This document shows positions 1-11,394 of a stretch of DNA of 64,000 nt, in pieces. The position numbers were made by a program, and so were the translations under genes. The stretch is taken from assembly GCA_029747015.1 (NCBI GenBank), contig JAKOGI010000084.1, forward strand, positions 1,081,001-1,145,000, given 5' to 3'. The stretch is from Carnegiea gigantea (taxonomy: Eukaryota > Streptophyta > Magnoliopsida > Caryophyllales > Cactaceae). The notes beneath the pieces were generated by a model. It did not search any database. It worked only from the letters and a program-made list of their open reading frames with translations, and was not told where the DNA came from. The stretch's first letter is position 1. Every line of letters starts with the position of its first letter.

Positions 1-310
1 AATTCCAGACCAGATCTGGATTCATTTAATTGGGGCGGCAATGGAATTAGCGATGGAAATTCCGTCGCCAGCCCCAATTTTTTTAAAAATTTGAATTTTC
101 TCCACCTGGCGACAGAATTTCCGTCGCCATAGTGAGATTAAATTAATTTTTTATTAATGTGGCGACGGAATAGCACCGAACCCTGGCGACGGATTCCGAT
201 TTTTGTTGTCAAGTCCGTCGCGGAATCTGACTTTTTCCTAATATAAATTATCCGTCACCAATTCTGTCGTTGTAATTGTCCGTCACTGAATTCCGTCATT
301 GTTTTGTGCT
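1..310. repeat. CACTA-like subterminal repeat cluster
   Basis: A short motif, GGCGACGGAATT or its complement AATTCCGTCGCC with small variations, recurs at least seven times in both orientations (near 66, 105-133, 161, 185, 212, 250 and 277) within AT-rich sequence. Dense short motifs like this are typical of the ends of plant CACTA (En/Spm) elements. A related, more decayed cluster lies at 38650-38900, so this may be the far end of CACTA-2. No CACTA terminus or target duplication is visible here, so the assignment is inferred. Confidence 0.5.
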
Positions 311-734
311 TTTTTAGTTTTGATTAAACTTCTAATATATGTTATTTTTTGTTATAAAGAAAGGCATATGGCGCGGCTATCATCGACTAACGTCTACTAA
401 TGTATTACAATGGCATTTAACTCTTCTGTTGCATTATTTGCATATATATGTTATGAACTAATATTATAAAAATATAAAGTATTCCACATAATAATCATCG
501 ATGATTATAACATTTGAAAAATCACCACAGAAAGGCTCCAAAACGCTCCAACCTACTTCAACTTGCTTAAACCTCCTTCTGTCTGCTCTTTCCTGCTAAT
601 CGCTACTCAAACCTGCTCCAACCTGTTTTAATTTGCCTCAACCCGCTAATCGCTCCTCCAAAATACTGAAAATGAATAGACCCTATGTAGATAGACTGTA
701 AATACCACATGTTTTTGTTTCTTGTTTGTTTGGT
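311..734. other. AT-rich sequence without a gene
   Basis: I see no supported gene. Positions 535-660 carry a degenerate periodic motif resembling GCTCCAACCTGCTT, comparable in style to the interior of the Tourist-like MITE at 49024-49365. No element ends were found. Confidence 0.4.
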
Positions 735-897
735 AGGCGTAAAGTAATTGAAAATTTTATATTTTGGTCCACTAAAGTTTTGCATAGTAATTTTTGGGAC
801 TATATTAGAAAACAATTTAGAGGTCCATCAACATTTAAACAAATAGATTTACAGGTCCTAAATTAATAAAATACCCTTTGTCTTTTTATTGTCTCAT

Positions 898-933
<36 letters not shown>

Positions 934-947
934 AATAATAATAATGA

Positions 948-1026
<79 letters not shown>

Positions 1027-1240
1027 GGGGTGAGTTCGTTTTTTTGTCATTATGATCATCGTCAACGTCATTAAGAAAAAAAATGAAAATATAAAGGGCA
1101 TTTTACCTATTCCGAGACCTATAAATCAATTTGTTCAAATGTTGATGGATCTCTAAAGTATGTTCCATTTTTTATAGCTCTCAAAAATTATTGTGCAAAA
1201 ATTTGATGGACAAAATGTAAATTTTTCAAAATAATTTTTA
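735..1240. mobile_element. MITE-like long inverted repeat
   Basis: The sequence at about 735-885 is the approximate reverse complement of about 1094-1240. For example TAGAGGTCCATCAACATTTA on the left pairs with AAATGTTGATGGATCTCTAA on the right, and AATACCCTTT pairs with AAAGGGCATTTT. The two arms of roughly 140 bases flank a microsatellite core. A long imperfect palindrome of about 500 bases without coding capacity fits a foldback MITE. I could not define a target duplication, so the superfamily is open. Confidence 0.6.
898..1026. repeat. Compound AAC/AAT/ATT microsatellite
   Basis: About eleven AAC units are followed by about fourteen AAT units (one changed to GAT), then about eighteen ATT units with one change. 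The AAT and ATT tracts are complementary and adjacent, so they form the hairpin tip of the surrounding inverted repeat. Asparagine/isoleucine/valine reading frames across it are artefacts. Confidence 0.95.
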
Positions 1241-2570
1241 AGTAAAGTTTTGGTTGGATTGAATAGCTAATTACCATTTACCTAAAAAATAATTATTTTC
1301 CCCGTTCCATATTTATAGTCGAACTAGTAGCTTTCAACCAGTGTAGTGCACAGGATAACTTTTGAGTTATGTCTTCCATAATATATGTATAAAATAATAA
1401 ATCGTCTATCAATTCATGTGATTTATGAAGAATTTTAATTTTTTTTAAATCAACAGTTTGAAAACTTAAACCTAGTTATTAGATACTATAAATCATGAAA
1501 AATCATTATTGAGATTTTCAATATATTTATGTATATTAAAATATATTATAATTAATTTCTATGAATATTGTCTTTTTTGAAAGAAAATCACACACTTAAT
1601 ATTTGCCTCAATCAAAACTTCAATGCTTTGTACTTCCTAAATGCAAGTTAGATATTTTTTTTAAAACTTTTGATATAAGTTGTATGCTTTTTTTAATTTT
1701 CCTTCACCTTTGAAATTTTAAAACATAACTTCTAAGTAACAGGGCGACATCTTTCTCTCAAATCCTAAGCTCGTGATTAATGCAACATTCCTCTTTCATT
1801 CTTTTTCGTAAGTCCAAATTAAAAAATAGTATGATAGGCTATACACTATAAAGTTGGAAAAGGCAAGGTTCATTTCGCTCACCTATATTTTCAGACACGA
1901 GAAAGATTTTTGTAAGATTAGGAACCAAAATCCAATTTCTCCTTCACAAAAAGAGAAGCTTCTGTCAACCAGGAAACGCCTTATAGGTCGACACCATAAA
2001 TCACTAGCCATGGATGTTCATTTTGATTATGCTACATATGGACAACAACTATGCTCAAAGAAGAGTCCTGGTACTAATCCCTAGCTAGATGTCCATCATG
2101 TGCATGAAGTCCCCAAACCCCTCCCCCCAAAACAAATTGAAAACAAGGGAAAAAAACAAACAAACTATCTCGGGATGATGAAAGCCAAGATGTGTTGTGA
2201 ATATTTGTTTTTTAGGTTTTTGGAAGTCTATCTGTGAGAATCTAGCTACTTTTGGCTAATAACGAAATAGGGTTCTCCTATTACAGATTTTGTCCATTTG
2301 CAAGAGTGAAACTCGAGACCTTATTTAAAGAAATAAATGCAGATTATTTGAACCAACATGTGTTGCAAGGTATTTAAAAGTGTGCATATGGCTGACATAA
2401 ACTCATTATAATGCTTAAACCGCTGAGGTGACTCACTTTTTATGTTCATCACTACCAATGTGCTGCTAATTTTATTTTTAAAGTATATTGCAATTTAGGT
2501 TCAGGGAGGCATGAGGTAGGTAAGGGAAATAAGGGTAACAAAAGTTTCTCTCACATCTCTAGTGGCCAAA
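1241..2570. other. AT-rich intergenic sequence
   Basis: About 1.3 kb of AT-rich sequence with only short reading frames, none showing recognisable protein similarity. The frame at 1854-2084 has no supporting domain or splice structure. This segment was contiguous with 28834 onward before CACTA-1 inserted. Confidence 0.5.
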
Positions 2571-2573
2571 ATT

Positions 2574-2840
2574 CAATACAAGAAAATTGATATTGGGCCA
2601 CAAGTTTTTAGAATATGGGCATCGAAATTCATTTTATCGTTCGATTATGTTCCATGGGCCACGAGACCAAATATGTCGCATTTATTGTAGATAAGGGCAT
2701 CAAAATACTTTTTTTGTCGCTTACATGTGAAGTTGGGTTGCAGAATTTGAATTTTGTGGCAAAATGTCTTTATACTAGGTCCAATTCTAATGAGGTGGGT
2801 TGGGCAAATTTCAGCCAAAATTTTGAACGAAATTAGGACA
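2574..2840 (+). repeat. CACTA-1 left terminus and subterminal repeats
   Basis: After the terminal repeat come several copies of a GGGCCACAAG / GGGCCACGAG / TTGTGGCAAAA type motif with intervening GGGCATCGAAAT stretches. The same GGGCCACAAAAA motif dominates the right end. Such motifs are where CACTA accessory proteins are known to bind. That role is not shown by this sequence. Confidence 0.75.
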
Positions 2841-5810
2841 AATCAAAAAAGAAAAAAGGCCTCGGTAACAAGGATAGAAAAAACCCACACTTTCTCTCTC
2901 TCCTTTCTTTTCAGCATCAGTAATCTAGAATCCCCTTCACAGCTCTTTCTTCTTCTCAGTCCAGGAGAATCGAAACTGTTGATGAACAAATTGCCCTCTG
3001 TCTCTCTCGATTTGCCTTGATTTTTCACAAAACGTTGTTGCTCTTTGTCTCGTTCGATTGGTCTGTCCTTGCTTTAACTACAGCTAGTCCTGTGAAATTT
3101 GCCTTGAATTCCAAATTGAAAATCACAAATCCTCGATTTTTTGGCAATCAATTGAGCCGAATCAACTGTAATTTAGCCTCCAAAATCATGGGAAGTTTGC
3201 TTGGCCTCCGGCCGAAAATGGTGGTGTTGGAGAGGATGACTTGAACCCTCAGCCTCAGTTTAAAAGCAGTGATATGGAGGTAATCATTTTATCGATTAAG
3301 GTTTGTTGAGGTTTTTTTTAAAAACAAAAAACTTTAGCATCTTATTTTTACTAATTATTCATGAATTGCTATCTTTCAAATGGAACAAGCAATCTAGGTT
3401 TTGAGGGCCTCGTGATTTGTATTCGTTTACCCAATTTGTAGATCCTCTAAATCTTGTAATGTCTACATATATGATGGATATATAGATAGCAGCCATTCGA
3501 AGTTGTAAATTTCTTGTGGTTCCATATCGACTTTTTGAATGCATTTATATTGTAGTGCAGAAGGCTTATGCATTTTTGCTAAAAAAATGATGTGGGTTTT
3601 GCGGAAGGAATGATGCTCTAATTGGATTAGAGTTTGTTTGTGTGTTATGAGAAATATGCATTTAAACTAGATTGGATTAGATGTCATTTTTGAGGTCCCT
3701 GTGTTTTTTGAGGAGGAAGCTTGGCACTAGAATAGGTAGATTTTGTTTAGGTTGTACAAGAGCTCTAGTAATTTGTTGGAGACGCACTTGCCCTTTAATT
3801 GAAGGTTGTAGGATCGCAAATCAGGTATCAATATCCTATTTCTTCTCTGTGTGAAGCTATTAAGATGTGTTATTGTAGATATTTTTGGGTAAAGAGGAGT
3901 GATGATAATTCAATTGATGCTTATAAGTTAGGGTTTCTTTTGTAGATAATATGGAATTAGCGATTTAAGTATTAAGCTTAAATTTTGTTGTCTGTGAGTA
4001 TTTGTTGTTTGCTAGGGTTTGTGATATCAATTAAGTTGTGCTAATTTCACCAATATGTTATCCAAGCTTGTCTGTGTTTGTACTACTTTTGATTTTACGA
4101 GTTGGGTTGGGTGTTATAAAAAGATTTCTCAAGTTTGCAAAAGCTTTATGATCCTCTCCTACCAAGGGTTTAAAGCATTGGTTATTTGGTTTAGTTTTGA
4201 TTTGTTTAGTCTTTTAATATGAGAGAATAGTGGAAACCTTGCCTAAAAGTTCGTACTCAACTATGAATTTTGGTTAGAAGATTGTATGACTCTAAGTTTT
4301 TTAGTTGGTATTATGCTTAATGCTTTTTAATGGTGTGATGATTATAGTCAGTTATATTGTACTTCCCAGCCATGCCTATGTTGGATCGTGAAATATTCAA
4401 CACAAATGTCAGTGTTCTACCCACTAATATTCTAAATGTTGTGTCTCACGTAATCAGGTTCGAAACATTTAGTAGGTATCGTCATTTCATGATCTATGTT
4501 AATATTAATTGATCGAACCAAAGGATTCGCTAACAAGTTTATATGACCCATTCTGGTACATTCATTGAACAGATTACGTATAAAAGTGGTATCTTTTAAT
4601 TTTTAAGTATTTGGCAATTTATAATGTTGCTTCTTTTTTGGGTATAAATTTACAATGTTACTTTGGTTATACCAAATCCCTATATATCTTTATCTTGTTG
4701 TCATCAACAACAACAAACTGTGAGGCTGCGCGCATAGACTTCTTTGAAGTAAATTGATCGAATTGATTTGATCAGATCAATAGCAGAAATGATGGATTTT
4801 GTTCAATGATATTGGAGAAAGGTGCGTAGAAATAATCCTATGCCTTTCTATACTGACTTGAAGAACATTGAAATTCAATTGCAGAAATCCTAAAACTGAG
4901 CTGGCTGTGAATCATTGTCTTTTTGACCATTGTGAGAATTTTACTTGGAGGTCCGGCTGATATATTTGACTCCATACAGCATATATGGTTGTGATTTTGA
5001 CACAAGAATTTACTTTATGAAACTATAGATATCACCTAGAAATAAGTAATGCCAGTCTTTAGTTTACTTAGGGTTTTTTTTTTTTTTTTTAGGTGTATGT
5101 GTATGTGGAAGCACAAAACAAACAACATCTAATAGTACTAAAATTAATCTTATGGTTCTTGGATTGATATGCGAATTGGTGTGCTGAAGATCTAATTAAA
5201 CTGCTAGGTTTTCTTTTCATGTGATCCTTTATAATTTATGTTGTATGATGTTGAAATTTAAATAACTTATAAATGCTAATTTACTTTTTTGTTGATTTAA
5301 TGTTTCTAATACAACTTATACATTATTTTCATATTGTTCACACCGTTTTTACATCGGACAGATGGTTTATGTTTTGTTACTTTTTCAAGGTTATTTGGTA
5401 AAGTAGTGTGTCCTGCGGGTTTGGATTTGTTCAGTAAGTGGTTGCTTGCACTTCATAATAGCACAAAGGAGTGTGATATATTGTTGCTTGCACTTGGATT
5501 GTACTGTTGTCGAAGTTCTTATTATTAGTTTTTTTCTCTGAAGGAAGTACTGATTTCTTATCTTTAACAAATCCACTCTTGTATTAGTTTTGCTAATAGC
5601 TTCTTTCTATTTTGATCATTTTTTTTCAGATTTAGTTGTGACTAGAGGAAGAGAAACTAAAGACACTATTGATTCCATAGTAGGTAAATAATGTGGAACT
5701 TTATATTATTTAATTGATTTATTCATGTCTGATGGTGTTTATATAAACACAGTCCTATCCTATCATCATGTGTTTTTTAATGTATTTTTGTTTTAACAAT
5801 TCTTTGAGGG
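2841..5810 (+). other. CACTA-1 promoter/leader and untranslated region
   Basis: This stretch lies between the subterminal repeats and the Tnp2 start. Positions 2885-3010 are rich in CT runs, as in plant 5' leaders. The rest is AT-rich, with splice-like GT and AG positions but no conserved protein. A long untranslated or intronic leader before Tnp2 is common in this superfamily. I cannot place the transcription start. Confidence 0.45.
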
Positions 5811-8064
5811 ATGGATAGGGATTGAAGTTGGATGAGTCATAGGAGAATTAGTGATAGAAGAAAATCCGATTATATAGCATGTGTTAATGAATTTTTAGAG
5901 CTTGCCTTTGGTGGCAAGGAAGAAAGGAACAGAGTTGAGGTGTCCATTTGTGAATTGTAATTTATGTGTGTTTCATAATTGGGGCACGATTCATAATCAC
6001 TTACTTGTTTAGGGTATATTAAGGAATTATAATCCATGGATACATCATGGAGAATGTGAAGATCATATCAATGGTAGTGATGATGGGATAGAAGAAGAAT
6101 CATCAGATAGAGTTGAAAGTTATGTGGCATGTGATGATATGAGGCCATTAGTGTGTGAAGCAATGAATGTTATGAACTTTGATAATTCTGAGTCTATTGA
6201 GGACTGTACAAAGAATGAGGGTGGTCAAAATGAGGTGCTGAAAGAGTTTCACAAGCTTATAGAAGATGCCAAGGTAGAGTTGTATCCTGGTTGTAAGACA
6301 TTTACTATTTTGGAGTTCATCGTGACATTACTTCATATTAAAGTGAGTTGCGAACGGAGTGATAAATCAATTTCTATGCTGCCTAGGTCACTTCAAAGAG
6401 CATTTAACAATGATGCGAACTTTTCTAAAAATTCTTATGAGGTAAAAAAGTACACAAAAGCCTTAGGATTGGATTATGCGAAAATTGATGCATGTATCAA
6501 CAACTGCATTCTATATTAGAAGGAGAACAGAGACCTAGAAGAATGTGCAAAATGTTAAGTCTCTTAATGGAAAGAGAAAGTTGATATGGAAGGTGACAAT
6601 AACATCGACATGAAAGATGAAGGGACTTTAAAGGCAGGGAGAGCGCCATGCTTTGTCCTTAGGCATTTTCCATTAATACCAAGGCTGCAAAGGATGTTTA
6701 TGTCCTCAAAGCTAGTTGAACACATAAGATGGCATAAAGAGGGGTGCACTGATGATAGTAAATTGAGACATCTAACTGATTCCAAGGCGTGGAAGCATTT
6801 GAATGAATTATATCCTAAATTTTCTTCAGACCCACGAAATTTAAGGTTGGCCTCAGCTACTGATGGGTTTAATCTAGCAGCACAAATGAGTAGTCGATAT
6901 AGCATATGGTCGGTAATCTTGGTGCCTTACAATTTGCCTCCTTGGATGTGCATGGTTAGCACTAATTTTATGCTTTCTTTGATAATTTCTAGCCCTAAAG
7001 CCCCTAGTAATGATATTGATGTGTTTTTACATCCATTTATAGATGACCTTAAGGTGTTGTGGGAGATTGGGGTAAGAATATATAATGCTCATAGCAAAGA
7101 GTTTTTTGATATGTTTGCTGTATTAATCTAGACAGTGCATGACCTTCCAGGCAATGCCAATGTGTCTGGTTGGAGTACGAAAGGATTTCTCGCTTGTCCT
7201 GATTGTCATAACGACACATGTTCTGAAAGATTGTGTCATGGAAAAAAGTGGTGTTATATTGGGACATTATAGGTTCTTAGAACCGGATCATAAATGGAGG
7301 ACTAATAGGACATCTTTTAATAAGAGACTAGAAAGAAGACCTCCTTCTATTTCCTAATTGGGCATGATGTTTATGAACAACTTAGCAATTGTGAAAATGA
7401 TTTTAGGAAAGATGCGAAGAGAAAACATAAAAGATGTGATAGATATTTGGTGCAGCAATGGAAGAAGAGAAGCATCTTTTATGAACTTTCTTATTAGAGG
7501 CATCTATTAATTCAACATAACCTGGATGTAATGCATATAGAGAAGAATATCTGTGATAATATTCTCGGGGCATTACTTGACATACCTGGTAAGAATAAGG
7601 ATTCGTTGAGTGCTAGATTAGATCTTAAAAAAATGAATATGCATGATAATTTTGTGAGCTAAGTTGACTGGAGACAAGTATCAAGTTCTAGAAGCACCAT
7701 TTAACTCGACGTTAAGTGAAAGAAGACAAGTGGTTGCCTTACTATTGAGTTTATGCACTCTAGATGGATATTCTTCTAACATTTCACGATGTGTAACATT
7801 AATGATGGAAGGATGTTGGGAAAGAAAAGTCATGACTATCATGTTTTCATATAAGACTTGCTTTTGCCTGCATTTCGAGGTGTGTTAAATGAAAAGGTTC
7901 TTGAACCTCTAGTGGAACTTAGCAATTATTTTAAGAAGTTGTGTTCTATAACCTTAGATATCGACATTTTAGAGCAAATAGAGAAATATATTGCAATTAC
8001 TCTTTGCAAGCTAGAGCGTATATTTATTCCAGCATTCTTTGATGTAATGGTGCATCTTACTGTA
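5811..8064 (+). pseudogene. CACTA-1 transposase Tnp2, 5' part
   Basis: The N-terminus (5811-6060) reads like the transposase-associated domain: MDRD, then SWM, a VNEFLELAFGG stretch and a WIHHGE motif. It is followed by the pre-domain ending in CINNCILY near 6515. The large Transposase_21/Tnp2 domain runs from about 6640, with FPLIPRLQRMF, RWH, LRHLTDSKAW, ATDGFN, VILVPYNLPPWMCM and DIDVFLHPFIDDLK. Farther on are NLDVMHIEKNICDNILG (about 7514-7565) and PAFFDVMVHLT, where the frame stops at the Gypsy insertion. There are several stops and frameshifts, for example after CILY, near 7130 and near 7490. The product would bind and cut CACTA ends. The gene resumes at 22638. Confidence 0.9.
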
Positions 8065-8516
8065 TGATTCTGGAGACCTTGAAGTCTGCTAAAGGTGATG
8101 ACGTGGGATGAAAGAGCGGGCTTAGCAGACGGCACATGCGCTGCACCTGACGTCCTCTTCATCCAAGGTCTAACCTGCAAAAAGGGCAACCCCGGCTTGT
8201 GGACCGGGAACGCCTCTTCAACGGTCAAGTCAGTCAAGGGTCCAATTCAAAAGTGAGCAAAAAAGGGGAATGTAGTATGAAGCCAATGACAAGTCCGATT
8301 ACCAACCCCTTTCCCGAGGTGCGTAGGTAACTATTTATAGTCCCTGTGGCAAAGGATAAAACAGTAATCTTACCTGGATTATTCCGGATGGGCAGCCGGT
8401 CTGACCAACAGGTTCCCAGGAAGAGCTTCTAGGGTCCCGCCTTGTGGCCCATTTTCTAGAGTATGGGCCTATTCTATGGAACAATTGAGAGCAGGGAGAT
8501 CTTATTTCCCCAATCA
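8065..8516 (-). repeat. Tat element left LTR (its 3' LTR)
   Basis: 452 bases, starting TGATTCTGG and ending CCCAATCA, so TG...CA ends are intact. It aligns along its whole length with 22177-22637. On the minus strand a TATA box CTATAAATAG lies at 8331-8340. A purine-rich tract follows at 8517-8530, as expected at the inner border of a 3' LTR. Confidence 0.92.
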
Positions 8517-8530
8517 CTTAGCCCCTCACA
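8517..8530 (-). other. Polypurine tract of the Tat element
   Basis: Read on the minus strand this is GTGAGGGGCTAAG, directly adjacent to the inner edge of the 3' LTR. This is the position and composition expected for the plus-strand primer of reverse transcription. Confidence 0.65.
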
Positions 8531-8628
8531 TTTTCTCTATACGCCGAGCCAAGAAGTAGTCAGGTGAAATATGGAACCTACCCATGGCCGGCGTATATCC
8601 ATTGGGCTTTGGAAATTAGGTCCCCGTT

Positions 8629-9213
8629 GTGGACAGCCCTGTGGCCACTGACCATAGACGGAGCGAGTCTCGAGGCTTGGACGGCGGCTTGGAAAAGTTC
8701 CCTCTTAATGGATATAAAATGCAATCGCTAAGGATGGGAGCTCCATCCTTCATCTCCAGTATCGACCTTTCTTGGGCCCACCATTTTGAGTGGGGTCGGC
8801 ACGGGGTTGCTTTTCCCCCATCGCCTCTTTCGAATGATTTTCAGGCCTTGTGCCTAAGCTATGAATTTGCTGTGGCTGAGGAAGCTGCTCGGCGCTTCGG
8901 ACTCCCAAAACTGCCCCAGGTCAATTTCTATGCAATGCTTCTTAACAAAGCCGAGAGGTTGGGGGTCCTGTATGGACGGACGCTCCGTGTAATGGATTCA
9001 GCCCTTACCGAGCTCCGCTGGAACACCTTTGAGTCGTGGGTGTGGCTGAACAGAGATCGAATTTTCAAGGCCTGGTTCCAAGCAAAGGCTGAGCAAAAGG
9101 AAGAGGGCTCGGAGGTCGAGCGAGCGGAATAGAGCTCAGAGGCAGAGCGAGAGGAAGAGGGCTCGGCCACCAAGGGGGCGGCCTTCTCTTCGGACAATGA
9201 CAAGCAGGAGTGA
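8629..9213 (+). pseudogene. Antisense small-gene copy A in the Tat element
   Basis: First of four related small coding segments on the strand opposite pol. The readable part (from about 8719) contains PPSPLSNDFQALCLSYEF, FGLPKLPQVNFYAMLLNKA, ERLGVLYG and LTELRWNTFESW. A stop at 9130 is followed in frame by a Ser/Glu-rich acidic tail ending SSDNDKQE at 9213. A TATA-like GATATAAAAT lies at 8711-8720, unusually close to the first ATG (8719), so the 5' end may be truncated. I know of no biochemical function. Proteins of this general look occur in Tat-type elements of other eudicots, from memory and not checked. Confidence 0.6.
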
Positions 9214-9478
9214 AGCCAGTCAAGAGATGCCCTGAACGTGCGTCCTACTTTTCTGTCCCTTTTGTTCTTTTTCTTCCCTTTGTCTCTCTCTTTTTTTTTT
9301 TTGTATTGTTTCTGTTGCCAGTAATAAGATGACCGCGTTTTTCTCGCCTTCGTAGAATTTTATCATTTTCATTGTGTTCATATTAATTTGTATTGACTGG
9401 AGGGCCACGTGGCTAGAGTGGATTGGCCATCGAGCTTCATGGGTGTCTCCATGAAACACAACACTCCTTATGCCTCCT

Positions 9479-10078
9479 TTATAAATACAAAACTAATGCT
9501 CCTAGAAACATTACTCAAGCATCTTCTCCTTCAGGAGGGAATTGTATGAGAGAACGGGGGGAGTAAGGAGAACAAGGAGATGGCTGATTTTATGAGGGAA
9601 TCCTTCAGGTGGCACTGGAGGAGGGCCACACACCTGCCTCGTCCACTTTCGGACGATTATCAAGACTTATGCCCTCACTTTTCGTTGCTCAAGGCCGAGA
9701 GAGCAGCGCTCGACTTTGAACTACCTGAGATGGTTCAGGCGACATTCTACTCTATGTTGTTGAACGATGCCATAGAACTGGGTATAGTGAGCGGCTTCCT
9801 CACCGATGACCTAAAGGCGACCCTTGAGGAGTTGAGATGGACGTCCTTTGAGGCCTAGTTGAGTCGCACGAGAGGTAACCTGCGGGAAGCGTAGCTTCGA
9901 TAGCGAACCCTGCCGTCAGAAACCCTCGGATCAGTGGACGGCCAGGAGGAGAGCTCAGGATCAACCGGCCCCCCGCCTCCTTCCAGTGACGAGGACTAGT
10001 ATAAAATTTTTTTTCAGTACTTCCCTTGTATTGTATCTCTCCCTTACGCCTTCTTCTATGAGGGTTTTTGATAATAAA
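9479..10078 (+). pseudogene. Antisense small-gene copy B with own promoter-like and poly(A)-like signals
   Basis: A TATA-like TTATAAATAC near 9479-9488 is followed about 100 bases later by ATG at 9580. The 92-codon frame reads MADFMRESFRWHWRRATHLP, then PLSDDYQDLCPHFSLL, LPEMVQATFYSMLLNDAIEL and LEELRWTSFEA. It stops at 9856. Beyond the stop, another frame encodes an acidic PPSSDED end at about 9975-9999, so the original product was longer. AATAAA occurs at 10073-10078. The whole looks like a compact RNA polymerase II gene. Function unknown. Confidence 0.6.
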
Positions 10079-10266
10079 ATTGTCTTAGAGAGTTGGTTCA
10101 TCCCCTTAATCTGTTGCATTTTTACTTTAAATGATTTTCGCTGGATGCATATAGTTTCTGTATCTTCTTCTAGGTCTTCACCTTAGGGTGCAGGAGCCAC
10201 CTGGCGAGAACGGAGTGGCTGGTTGCTCCCTTGGGAGATGTATCTCCTCGTGGGCCATCTTCCTCT

Positions 10267-10794
10267 CTTTATAAAAAAGGATGAAGACTCAATAAATTTC
10301 CCAATCTTCTTTTGTAGACAGAGAGTGAGAGGGGCAGGGGGATTAGAGAGAGAGAGTGAAAGATGAATCTTTTTCCTAACTTCGCCAGTACTAAGCAAGC
10401 GGCCGAATATGTCCGAGAGACCTTTCGTTGGACACTGAGAGGGTCCTCCACTCTCCGCCCAAAGCCGCTCCCTGTGGACTACCATGGCCTCTGCCCACGT
10501 TTTGACCTCATGGTGGCGACACGGTATGCCCATGACTCCAACATTCCGAAAATGATGCAAGTAATTTTCTATGCCATGGTCATGGATGATGCAGCTGAGC
10601 TAGGACTTTCACGCATGCTCACAATGGATTGCATGATGTGGGCCATGCGGAAGTTGGACTAGAACCTCGTTGAATCCTGGCTTTGAGACATCAACCGTAG
10701 GCTCAGGGGAGCCCAGGCTTCTCGACCTGCAAACCCGCCATGGAACCCCGCACGTCAGGTGACCCCAGGGGAGGAAGGATGACCTTTTCCCCAT
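10267..10794 (+). pseudogene. Antisense small-gene copy C
   Basis: A TATA-like TTTATAAAAAAG near 10267 precedes ATG at 10363 by 96 bases, almost the same spacing as in copy B. The frame reads MNLFPNFASTKQAAEYVRET, then PLPVDYHGLCPRFDLM, IPKMMQVIFYAMVMDDAAEL and a stop after MRKLD at 10662. It aligns residue by residue with copies A and B. No AATAAA follows copy C before copy D, so C and D may belong to one transcript. Confidence 0.6.
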
Positions 10795-10816
10795 CTTCTA
10801 GGACACCATACACGCG

Positions 10817-11304
10817 ATGGAATATGTTAGGAAGAATCTCTGTTGATCAGGGAGGGAATCCTCGAATGTGTGCCTAAACCTGCACCCTTTGAATTTCGAG
10901 GGCCTTTACCCCGAATTTGATCATCTCGTGGCGATGCAGTTTCCCATGCCGCCCACATTCCTGAGATGGTGCAAGCCATCTTCTACGCCATGGTGATCAA
11001 CGATGTGGCAGAGCTAGGACTTTCGAGGAGGGATGCTATGGGACGTATGATGTTGGACCTATAGGAACTGAAGTGGGATATCGTTGAGGTGTGGTTGCTG
11101 TTTATTAATGAAAGGCTCAGGGACACCCAAGTTCCCTGCCTTGTTGAGATGGTCTATAATCCTCAGTCGCACTCGGAAGTGACTGCAAGGCTGAGGGATG
11201 CGCCTCCCGTCCTGAGTGACGAGGAGTAGGTTGTCGGGTTCGGTTGTACTTTCCCTTTTCTCGTTTACGTAGTTGTCCTGTATCGATCTGGCTTTTATAA
11301 TAAA
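10817..11304 (+). pseudogene. Antisense small-gene copy D
   Basis: This begins MEYVRKNL, matching AEYVRET of copy C. It then continues with LNFEGLYPEFDHLVAMQF, a frameshift, IPEMVQAIFYAMVINDVAEL and LKWDIVEVWL. It ends in an acidic APPVLSDEE followed by TAG at 11227-11229. AATAAA lies at 11299-11304. Two or more internal stops show decay. No separate TATA box is visible. CTTCTAG just upstream could be a splice acceptor joining it to copy C. Confidence 0.55.
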
Positions 11305-11394
11305 ATACCCTTTTGTCACGACTCGTGTCTTTCTTTATACCATTTGTTGTTATGTATGTGTGGATTGATGCGACAGCGCTTGGTTTTGAAGCTG

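Noticed and set aside
886..1101. Polyasparagine/polyisoleucine/polyvaline reading frames on both strands
   Set aside because: They are translations of the AAC/AAT/ATT microsatellite, not a protein.
1854..2084. Possible small gene of 76 codons
   Set aside because: No conserved motif, no promoter or splice evidence; it could equally be chance.
8629..10662. Reading copies A-C as exons of one gene
   Set aside because: Each copy repeats the same domain, and B and C have their own TATA-like box and ATG; A and B are separated by non-coding DNA. Only C plus D might share a transcript.
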